DNA of 9,528 bases from Synergistaceae bacterium (GTDB taxonomy: Bacteria; Synergistota; Synergistia; Synergistales; Synergistaceae): the NCBI GenBank assembly GCA_031264605.1, contig JAISDQ010000181.1, forward strand, positions 1 to 9,528. The letters are read 5' to 3'. Position numbers and translations under genes: made by a program. The notes under the pieces are model-generated. The model was given only the letters and a program-made list of their open reading frames with translations, had not been told where the DNA came from and searched no databases. Positions 1-4,408 of the stretch are shown here, piece after piece (the first letter of the stretch is position 1; each line of letters opens with the position of its first letter).

Positions 1-542
1 TCCTGTTAAGCCAATTTTTGACCTTTGATACGAATGGGCGGACGGATCAATATGGGGGAACTCTGGAAAATAATTCGAGAATCATTATAGAAATTTATGA
101 CGATATAAGGGCGAAAACCAGCAAAGACTTCATTGTATTCTTAAAAGTCAATAGTATTAACGCAAACGACAACGAAGGATCTTTTAAGAGCTGTCAATAT
201 ATTTGCGGCCAGCTCTCCGCCCGTGGAATCGACGGAATAGAAATAAGCGGTAAGGGCGAGGTTCCGAATTACAAAGAGTCCATATTCAGAGACTACGCGG
301 CGAAAATCGCGGAATTGGCGGATACTCCGATAATCCTGGTGGACAAAAACAGAACGCCTGACGTTATGGCGAAAATATTAAATTCAACGCGAATTGAGTA
401 CTTCTCATTGTCAAGACCGCTCGTTCGTCAGCCGGATATGGTAAATCTCTGGATGAAAGATTTCAATGAAGCGCCTAAGTGCGTATCGTGTGGAAAGTGT
501 ATGCAGACTACTGGAACCTCATGCGTTTTTAACAAAGACTGA
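1..542 (+). CDS. NADH:flavin oxidoreductase, old yellow enzyme family (C-terminal part, cut by window edge)
   Basis: This is the C-terminal half of an FMN-dependent old-yellow-enzyme-type oxidoreductase (YqjM-like, TIM barrel). Such enzymes use NAD(P)H to reduce activated C=C bonds of enones and related compounds. The reading frame is open to the left edge: codons from base 3 give LLSQFLTF, then NGRTDQYGG and TLENNSR, which is the family signature (usually LLSQFLSP..N.RTD.YGG..ENR.R). The TTG at 18 is therefore internal and the real start lies outside the window. The C-terminal phosphate-binding region is seen as YFSLSRPLVRQPD, and the tail carries a Cys cluster, CVSCGKC, common in bacterial members of this family. 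About 179 residues of an expected 330-380 are visible. One oddity is that the first Arg of ENR.R is Asn. A nitroreductase gene follows 29 bases downstream, probably in the same operon. Family call is firm; the substrate is unknown. Confidence 0.9.
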   Translation, partial: LLSQFLTFDTNGRTDQYGGTLENNSRIIIEIYDDIRAKTSKDFIVFLKVNSINANDNEGSFKSCQYICGQLSARGIDGIEISGKGEVPNYKESIFRDYAAKIAELADTPIILVDKNRTPDVMAKILNSTRIEYFSLSRPLVRQPDMVNLWMKDFNEAPKCVSCGKCMQTTGTSCVFNKD

Positions 543-571
543 TTTTGGTAAAATATAAGGAGAGTTGAAAA

Positions 572-1105
572 ATGGATTTCTTGGAATTAGCAAAAACAAG
601 GTATTCCGCCCGCAAGTACGATGAAAAAAAAGTTGAGGCGGATAAGCTGGAGAAAATACTGGAAGCCGCACGGGTAGCTCCTTCGGGAGGAAACAAGCAA
701 CCTGTTAAATTACTTGTATTGCAGAATGCAGAGAGCGTTGAGAAAGTTGCAAAGGCAACGGACACTTACGCGCCGGCTGTCTTTCATGCACCGCTGGTTA
801 TTATTGCCTGCGGTGACCGTAATACTGCCGGAGTCTTACCTTTTAACAATAAAAGTGTTATAGATATCGATGTCAGTATCGCGACCGACCACATGATGAT
901 GGAAGCAACCTCCCTGGGATTAGGAAGCGTATGGATTGGTGCTTTTGATCCGGTGATTATCAGCCATGAATTTAATTTACCAGACTATATTGAACCAATT
1001 AATATTTTGGCGGTGGGTTATATAGCTGGAGAGCCCGCTTCGCCAAATCGACATGAAAACACTCGCAAAACTATGAGTGAGATACTCTTTTTTGCGGAGG
1101 AGTAG
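572..1105 (+). CDS. Nitroreductase family protein (FMN-dependent)
   Basis: This 177-residue protein belongs to the nitroreductase superfamily, cytosolic homodimeric FMN enzymes that reduce nitro groups, quinones or flavins with NAD(P)H. The N-terminus has the FMN-binding pattern RYSARKYD (about residues 10-17) followed by EAARVAPSGGNKQP (about 32-45), the usual APS..N.QP motif. The second half has EATSLGLGSVWIGAF, where members contact the flavin and nucleotide, and the typical ending with NRHENTRK before the last helix. Length is normal for the short single-domain subfamily. The ATG at 572 is preceded by AAGGAG at 557-562 with ideal spacing. It lies 29 bases after the old-yellow-enzyme gene, so the two flavoproteins are probably co-transcribed. 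Substrate cannot be told from sequence; the neighbourhood suggests a redox or detoxification role. Family call is very firm, physiological role open. Confidence 0.93.
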   Translation: MDFLELAKTRYSARKYDEKKVEADKLEKILEAARVAPSGGNKQPVKLLVLQNAESVEKVAKATDTYAPAVFHAPLVIIACGDRNTAGVLPFNNKSVIDIDVSIATDHMMMEATSLGLGSVWIGAFDPVIISHEFNLPDYIEPINILAVGYIAGEPASPNRHENTRKTMSEILFFAEE

Positions 1106-1149
1106 TGAAAATAAAAACCCCCTCATAAACAGAAGGAATAGATGTAACT

Positions 1150-1274
1150 ATGATCGCGCGCTTTAATTCAAAAGAAGAGTTCAATCATATATCGAACATC
1201 CCGCGCACATTGATGTTGGTAAGTACATTGGGAATGTTCAAGCAAAGGTTGTAGCGGCAGATTTTGAAATTTGA
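1150..1274 (+). pseudogene. Possible gene remnant (start and end of an unknown gene in two frames)
   Basis: An ATG at 1150 opens a coding-like stretch (MIARFNSKEEFNHI) in one frame, ending at a TAG at 1252-1254. In another frame a coding-like tail (IDVGKYIGNVQAKVVAADFEI region) runs from about 1206 to a TGA at 1272-1274. A beginning in one frame and an ending in another would fit a gene collapsed by an internal deletion, as clearly seen in the next locus at 1302-1407. I recognise neither half, and a weak AGAAGGA before 1150 is the only ribosome-site hint. It may be chance. Low confidence. Confidence 0.3.
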
Positions 1275-1301
1275 TTTTAGCGATAGAAAGGAGCTATAAA
1301 A

Positions 1302-1407
1302 ATGGGAAAGCATGATGGAAAAATAGCGGTTGTTCCTGGCTTCTGATGAAAGCAGCTTTATTACCGGAACCGAATTATTCGTAGACGGAGGACAGGCTCA
1401 GGCATAA
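1302..1407 (+). pseudogene. Short-chain dehydrogenase/reductase remnant with internal deletion
   Basis: Both ends of an SDR gene survive and the middle is gone. The start codon at 1302, with GAAAGGAGC just upstream, opens MGKHDGKIAVV, the usual SDR N-terminus leading into the Rossmann strand and the TGxxxGIG motif. After about eleven codons that frame hits a TGA at 1344. In the next frame, from 1336, the sequence reads LASDESSFITGTELFVDGG and then QAQA with a stop at 1405-1407, which is the typical C-terminal end of classical SDRs. About 215 codons holding the NAD(P) motif and the Ser-Tyr-Lys catalytic residues are missing, and the junction at about 1333-1338 shifts the frame. An intact SDR is about 250 residues. 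The ribosome site and both termini are still sharp, so the deletion looks recent, or is an assembly artefact. It sits downstream of two flavoproteins and may once have been part of that operon. Confidence 0.85.
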
Positions 1408-1463
1408 ATTGGGAGGTGATCTTCCACCCTTCATAAAGAACTGGGGGCCGCACAATTTAAAAC

Positions 1464-1492
1464 GCGCAAAATATTTTTTTTATAACTTGCGC
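1464..1492. repeat. Short inverted repeat ending in a candidate -35 box
   Basis: GCGCAA at 1464-1469 and TTGCGC at 1487-1492 are perfect 6-bp inverted arms with 17 bases between them, including a run of eight T. The right arm coincides with the -35 box of the promoter candidate, so it could be an operator. Arms are short and could be chance. Confidence 0.3.
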
Positions 1493-1515
1493 CCTCCGTG
1501 CTGATATGGTAGAAT
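1487..1515 (+). promoter_or_regulatory. Candidate sigma-70 promoter of the amidase operon
   Basis: TTGCGC at 1487-1492 and TAGAAT at 1510-1515 are separated by 17 bases, with an AT-rich stretch just upstream. Transcription would begin near 1522 and leave a leader of about 215 bases before the amidase. If this promoter is real, the 52-codon ORF starting at 1506 could not be translated from its ATG on this transcript. Confidence 0.45.
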
Positions 1516-1664
1516 CAAAAAAATCAGGTAATAATATACGGGCATACAAAAGAGTATCCCTGAGGCAAAAAGGCCAAATCAACGGTAAGAATGTTGTTTT
1601 GGCCTTTATTGTGTTGCTCGTCGGTCTGACATTTGGTTTGACGTGGAGTCAGAAGGGAGGTTGA
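1506..1664 (+). CDS. Putative small single-pass membrane protein (52 residues)
   Basis: An ATG at 1506 opens 52 codons ending in TGA at 1662-1664. The translation is Lys/Arg-rich for the first 28 or so residues (it includes IRAYKRVSLRQKG) and then has a hydrophobic stretch of about 18 residues around NVVLAFIVLLVGLTFGLTW, ending SQKGG. That gives an N-in, single-span topology by the positive-inside rule. I recognise no family. Against it: there is no Shine-Dalgarno before 1506, the -10 hexamer of the promoter candidate lies inside its first codons, and the same DNA is rich in inverted repeats. It ends about 75 bases before the amidase. It may be a real small membrane protein, a gene fragment or leader RNA. 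Confidence 0.3.
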   Translation: MVESKKSGNNIRAYKRVSLRQKGQINGKNVVLAFIVLLVGLTFGLTWSQKGG

Positions 1665-1714
1665 TAGGGGAGACGCTGCTTGTTTTGTGTCACTACGGGA
1701 AGTTCCATCAAGCA
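1540..1714 (+). promoter_or_regulatory. Structured leader upstream of the amidase (four inverted repeats in a row)
   Basis: Four consecutive complementary pairs fill the stretch before the amidase. They are GGG/ATAC with GTAT/CCC at 1540-1560 (one bulged base); AAAGGCCAAA with TTTGGCCTTT at 1569-1578 and 1598-1607 (perfect 10 bp); TCTGAC with GTCAGA at 1625-1630 and 1648-1653; and TGCTTG with CAAGCA at 1677-1682 and 1709-1714. The second is followed by a T-rich stretch and could act as a weak terminator or attenuator. I recognise no known riboswitch consensus. The ribosome site of the amidase, GAGGAGGGG at 1722-1730, lies just after the last arm. Confidence 0.35.
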
Positions 1715-1738
1715 CATATTTGAGGAGGGGTTGTTTCA

Positions 1739-2650
1739 ATGAATATCGGCAGTACGCATGCAATGAGCGGGAAATTCGAAGTTGAAGCGATGAGCGTCGT
1801 ATGTATTCAGGTTCCGCCCATAAGCGCTCAGACTATGGAGGACGTCAACAAGAACGTCGACCAGATCATCGATTGGATGGACAAAGCCTCGTTCGGTTTC
1901 CCCGGCGTGGATCTTTTCGTCAGCATGGAATGCGGTTTGCAGGGATTCGGCCCAATTTGGAACGACGTGCTTGTCGACCTTGACGGTCCCGAGATTCAAA
2001 GGTTGAAGGACAAATGCAAGGAACTCAGCGTATACGGCGTTTTCAACCCGCTGGTGCGCAATGTCAAAGGCAGAAAAGGCTGCAACACCGCCATCATCAT
2101 CAACGACAAAGGCGAGATAATTCACGAATATGTGAAGATGAATCCCTGGATTCCCGGCGAAGCGACTCATCCGGGCTGGGATTGCAAAGCTGTGGACGGC
2201 CCCAAGGGATCGCGTCTGGCTACCATCATCTGCGCGGACGGCGATTATCCCGAAATTTGGCGCGAAGCGGCCAACAGCGGCGCGAACGTCATCATCCGCG
2301 TATCTCACTACATGGCTCCGTGGGACCGCGCCTGGGAGATAACCAACAAAGCCGGCGCTTACTGCAACCAGGTATACGTCGTGACCGCCAACTCAGTAGG
2401 TATCGACGAGGGATATTCCTACTTCGGCCGCAGCATGATACTGAACCCGGATGGAACTATCATTTGCGAAGCCCCGATGGGCCTTCCCTGGATGATCAAA
2501 GCCGACATCTATCCGCAGATCGTCGATCAAATTCGCAAAGAGGCCGTAACCAGCAATTTCGCATGGACATTCAAGAACCGCGGAGCGTCCCATCCCGATT
2601 TCGCCGGCGTGGGCGACACGCTCGACAAATACACTACTTATAATAAGTAA
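1739..2650 (+). CDS. amiF: Formamidase / aliphatic amidase (nitrilase superfamily)
   Basis: This 303-residue enzyme hydrolyses a short aliphatic amide (formamide, acetamide or similar) to the acid and ammonia in the cytosol. It belongs to the AmiE/AmiF branch of the nitrilase superfamily. The catalytic triad is present: Glu64 in VSMECGLQGF, Lys133 in EYVKMNPWIPGE, and nucleophile Cys165 in IICADGDYPEIWRE. The second conserved Glu is Glu141, eight residues after the Lys exactly as in AmiE (Lys134/Glu142). GYSYFGRSMILNPDG matches the conserved late strand. It is somewhat shorter than classical AmiF (about 330) or AmiE (about 345), mainly at the C-terminus. The ATG at 1739 has GAGGAGGGG eight bases upstream. 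The neighbours are a small unknown protein and an AmiS/UreI channel, which supports an amide-utilisation role. Formamidase is favoured over acetamidase only by overall resemblance, so the symbol is tentative. Confidence 0.85.
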   Translation: MNIGSTHAMSGKFEVEAMSVVCIQVPPISAQTMEDVNKNVDQIIDWMDKASFGFPGVDLFVSMECGLQGFGPIWNDVLVDLDGPEIQRLKDKCKELSVYGVFNPLVRNVKGRKGCNTAIIINDKGEIIHEYVKMNPWIPGEATHPGWDCKAVDGPKGSRLATIICADGDYPEIWREAANSGANVIIRVSHYMAPWDRAWEITNKAGAYCNQVYVVTANSVGIDEGYSYFGRSMILNPDGTIICEAPMGLPWMIKADIYPQIVDQIRKEAVTSNFAWTFKNRGASHPDFAGVGDTLDKYTTYNK

Positions 2651-2690
2651 ACCTCTCGAAGATTGAGAAAAGATTGAGGAGGTAACAACA

Positions 2691-2927
2691 ATGAAGAAGT
2701 TTTATGTGGCGGCAGGTCATAACGTGATTCGCACTTTCTCTAAGACCGGAGTATCTTTCCCTATAAGTAAGAAAAAACTGCTCGAATTGGCTGGGAAAGA
2801 GCAAATTCAGGTCGATTTCGACAAAAAAATAACGCTGGAAGAGTACTGCAAGGACATAAAGATCAATGAATTCGAGAACAAGTGTCAGTTCTTCAACGCG
2901 TTGATTGGATCTACATTCAAGCTGTAG
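2691..2927 (+). CDS. Small protein of unknown function in the amidase operon (78 residues)
   Basis: I do not recognise this 78-residue protein. It has no signal peptide or membrane span. It is Lys-rich and soluble-looking, with a hydrophobic N-terminal strand (KKFYVAAG), a predicted helix rich in Lys and Leu around residues 27-36, an acidic/basic middle, and two Cys (about residues 53 and 65) that are too sparse for an obvious metal site. The start at 2691 is well supported: GAGGAGGT at 2676-2683 gives an ideal Shine-Dalgarno. It begins 40 bases after the amidase and is followed by a terminator, so it probably shares the amidase transcript. A role as accessory or regulator of the amidase is inference from position only. 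Confidence 0.7.
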   Translation: MKKFYVAAGHNVIRTFSKTGVSFPISKKKLLELAGKEQIQVDFDKKITLEEYCKDIKINEFENKCQFFNALIGSTFKL

Positions 2928-2965
2928 CGGTAATTAAATAACCGATATTCGCGCGTAGTCAGAGA

Positions 2966-3005
2966 GGCGGCCGCGAATCTTCCGCGAGAAGCGGCCGCCG
3001 TTTTT
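2966..3005 (+). terminator. Intrinsic terminator between the small protein and amiS
   Basis: GGCGGCCGC at 2966-2974 and GCGGCCGCC at 2991-2999 form a perfect 9-bp GC stem, followed one base later by TTTTT at 3001-3005. An inner CTTC/GAAG pairing can extend the hairpin. It lies inside an otherwise co-directional gene set, only 16 bases before the amiS ribosome site, so it would reduce amiS relative to the amidase or rely on read-through. Confidence 0.85.
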
Positions 3006-3037
3006 AAAATCGCACGATTCTAAGGAGGCATTTGTCC

Positions 3038-3550
3038 ATGGCTGTATTGGGTTTTGTCATGTTCTGCGTGTCTGGCGTGTTCTCGATAAATATCGCGAAC
3101 CTGTGCAAAAGAGTAGACGATAGAGAAGCTGGCTACTGGAATCTCGGTTTCGGATTTCTTACGCTATTTGTCATTTTGACTGGCCTCGTACAGAAGTGGT
3201 TTGGCGACGGCACGTTCTGGTGGGCCGCTCAGGTACTGCTTTTCAGCTTCACGTACGTATTCATGGGCGTTCTGAAACTCGCGAAGCTCGATGGAAGAGG
3301 TCTTGGCTGGTGGTGCCTGTTCGTTACGATAAACGTTCCTCTTCCGGCGTATCAGACCTATCTCACCGGAGATATACCCCTCACCTGCATATGGATTCTT
3401 TGGGGAATCCTGTGGTTTTTGTTCTGGATATCCATGGGGCTCCAAAAGGGCGGCGAAAAATTTCTCAAGTTTCTCATCTTCATGATGATCGTGGAATTCT
3501 TCATCGCTCTCTGGATACCGGCGCTTTATATGCTCAACGGCAAGTGGTAG
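3038..3550 (+). CDS. amiS: AmiS/UreI family transporter (amide or urea channel)
   Basis: This 170-residue inner-membrane protein belongs to the AmiS/UreI family, six-helix channels that admit short amides or urea. UreI of Helicobacter is proton-gated; AmiS accompanies amidase operons. About six hydrophobic segments are visible. The family signature LDGRGLGWWCLF is at residues 84-95, preceded by a loop containing KRVDDRE (about 24-30) and a conserved FSFTYVFMG (69-77). Length matches the family (about 170-200). The ATG at 3038 is chosen because AAGGAGG at 3022-3028 is nine bases upstream; an in-frame TTG at 3032 is too close to that site. The location after the amidase points to amide uptake rather than urea, since no urease genes are seen. 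A terminator just upstream and no room for a separate promoter suggest read-through or attenuated expression. Confidence 0.9.
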   Translation: MAVLGFVMFCVSGVFSINIANLCKRVDDREAGYWNLGFGFLTLFVILTGLVQKWFGDGTFWWAAQVLLFSFTYVFMGVLKLAKLDGRGLGWWCLFVTINVPLPAYQTYLTGDIPLTCIWILWGILWFLFWISMGLQKGGEKFLKFLIFMMIVEFFIALWIPALYMLNGKW

Positions 3551-3617
3551 CTTTTTAACGGGATTTGACACGGTTTTCATAGCTCAGCGGCGGTACGGAT
3601 TCAAAAAATGAGCAGGG

Positions 3618-3639
3618 GGCGCGCTCCCTGCGCCTTTTT
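3618..3639 (+). terminator. Intrinsic terminator after amiS
   Basis: GGCGC at 3618-3622 pairs with GCGCC at 3630-3634 around a 7-base loop, followed by TTTTT at 3635-3639. An alternative GCAGGG/CCCTGC pairing overlaps it. It lies between amiS and the DUF1893 gene and ends transcription of the amide region; the ATG at 3608 upstream of it is not the start of the next gene. Confidence 0.75.
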
Positions 3640-3664
3640 ATTTCGGATCGAGGAGGACGGAAAC

Positions 3665-4108
3665 ATGGATCAAGCTGTTTATAAGGCCGCGAACAGGGCA
3701 AGGGTCGCCCTGACTCACGGAGAGAAAACTTTTGTGGTGATGCGCGACGATAAATTGATCCATCATTCGAACGAACGCGGTTTCAAGCCCATTCTTGACA
3801 TGATGGACAGCGATCCCGCAAAACTCGAAGGCTCGATCGTGGGAGACAGGATAGTCGGCCGTTCCGCGGCGTACCTTTTCATATTCTCGAAAGTTAAAGC
3901 CGTCTTCGCCCTGTCGATTTCCGACGAGGCTGTGGATTTGCTCGAAAAACACAACATCCTCGCCACATGGCAGGAGACGGTTCCTTACATCGTCGAGAGA
4001 GATCTGACTTCACGCTACAAATTGGATATTTATATCGAGGATGTCGACGACCCCGCAAAAGCGACTGAGATGATACGCGAATATTTGGAGAAAAACCCGA
4101 GAGAATAG
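3665..4108 (+). CDS. DUF1893 domain protein
   Basis: This 147-residue soluble protein matches the DUF1893 family. Its Thermotoga member (TM1506) was reported with a cytidine-deaminase-like fold; the function is unknown. The core pattern is clear: an N-terminal helix and strand with KTFVVMRDDKLIHHS (residues 21-35), RGFKPILDMM (38-47), GSIVGDRIVGRSAAYLF (56-72) corresponding to the family's G..VADKVVGKAAA, then ISDEAVDLLEKHNI and VPYIVERD (106-113). Most relatives then have an NR..G.CPME-type end; this protein instead carries an acidic tail to residue 147 and has no Cys anywhere, so any thiol chemistry is absent. The start at 3665 is supported by AGGAGG at 3651-3656, eight bases upstream. It lies between a terminator and the exporter leader and seems to be transcribed alone, but I see no convincing promoter. 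Confidence 0.75.
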   Translation: MDQAVYKAANRARVALTHGEKTFVVMRDDKLIHHSNERGFKPILDMMDSDPAKLEGSIVGDRIVGRSAAYLFIFSKVKAVFALSISDEAVDLLEKHNILATWQETVPYIVERDLTSRYKLDIYIEDVDDPAKATEMIREYLEKNPRE

Positions 4109-4188
4109 GATCACTCAAACGTTTGTAGACTTCTGTCCAACTTGAGTCCTCGTTTCGGCGGCGGTCCGGCCGAGCGGGATATTGTCAT

Positions 4189-4216
4189 TTGACTTTGACG
4201 CGGCGACGTATAAAAT
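4189..4216 (+). promoter_or_regulatory. Candidate sigma-70 promoter of the exporter gene
   Basis: TTGACT at 4189-4194 and TAAAAT at 4211-4216 are 16 bases apart. A TATAAA two bases earlier and a second TTTGAC copy at 4194-4199 make the exact boxes slightly ambiguous. Transcription would begin near 4222 and give a leader of about 187 bases. Confidence 0.5.
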
Positions 4217-4225
4217 TCAGAGAAT

Positions 4226-4283
4226 AGGAACGCATGCGGCGGTCGGGAGGGAAACGGCCTCCGACCGCGGTAACGCGGTTCCT
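4226..4283 (+). ncRNA. Foldable three-way junction in the exporter leader (candidate cis-regulatory RNA)
   Basis: Three stems nest compactly just after the predicted transcription start. P1 pairs AGGAAC (4226-4231) with GTTCCT (4278-4283). P2 pairs GGTCGG and AGG (4241-4250, one bulged G) with CCT and CCGACC (4258-4266). P3 is GCG-GTAA-CGC (4267-4276), directly abutting P2 and closed by a GNRA-type loop. A competing long-range pairing is possible between TGCGGCGG (4235-4242) and CCGCCGCA (4348-4355). I could not match it to T-box, TPP, FMN, SAM, guanidine or fluoride consensus sequences. It may be a regulatory element for efflux expression, or simple GC-rich chance. Confidence 0.35.
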
Positions 4284-4377
4284 TTGTGACGAGAGGGAGT
4301 GGACGCGATTTCAAGCTCTTTCGGTTGCGAACGCGTGGATACCCCTGCCGCCGCAAATCACGTCTCGCGTAAAATGA
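4234..4377 (+). CDS. Possible leader ORF (47 residues) upstream of the exporter
   Basis: An ATG at 4234, about 12 bases after the predicted transcript start, opens 47 codons to a TGA at 4375-4377. The product would be Arg- and Pro-rich with no recognisable domain. Only TAGGAA at 4225-4230 could serve as ribosome site, and the spacing is short. It overlaps the foldable RNA, and its stop overlaps the ATG of the 9-codon ORF (ATGA). Leader peptides control many macrolide-exporter genes, but here the idea rests on position alone. Confidence 0.25.
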   Translation: MRRSGGKRPPTAVTRFLCDEREWTRFQALSVANAWIPLPPQITSRVK

Positions 4378-4403
4378 CGAAAGGCGCTCCGGGCGGATTG
4401 TAA
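4374..4403 (+). CDS. Possible 9-codon leader ORF
   Basis: ATG at 4374 reads MTKGAPGGL with a TAA at 4401-4403, five bases before the exporter ATG at 4409. Its start overlaps the stop of the preceding 47-codon ORF. The exporter has no good Shine-Dalgarno of its own, so translational coupling through this mini-ORF is possible. It may be chance. Confidence 0.25.
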   Translation: MTKGAPGGL

Positions 4404-4408
4404 ATTTC

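Noticed and set aside
1736..2308. Minus-strand reading frame opposite the amidase
   Set aside because: The plus-strand frame is a certain amidase; the antisense product resembles no known family.
3577..3616. tRNA-like D-arm (TAGCTCAGCGG) after amiS
   Set aside because: The rest of a tRNA (anticodon arm, TTC-containing T arm, acceptor stem) is absent; only a GCTCA/TGAGC pair with a long loop is found.
3608..3664. Earlier start for the DUF1893 gene at 3608
   Set aside because: It would read through the intrinsic terminator hairpin; AGGAGG is correctly spaced only for 3665.
4226..4300. T-box or known riboswitch in the exporter leader
   Set aside because: The GGTAACGCGG stretch recalls T-box sequence, but the conserved T-box core and antiterminator partner are missing, and the downstream gene is not an aminoacyl-tRNA or amino acid gene.
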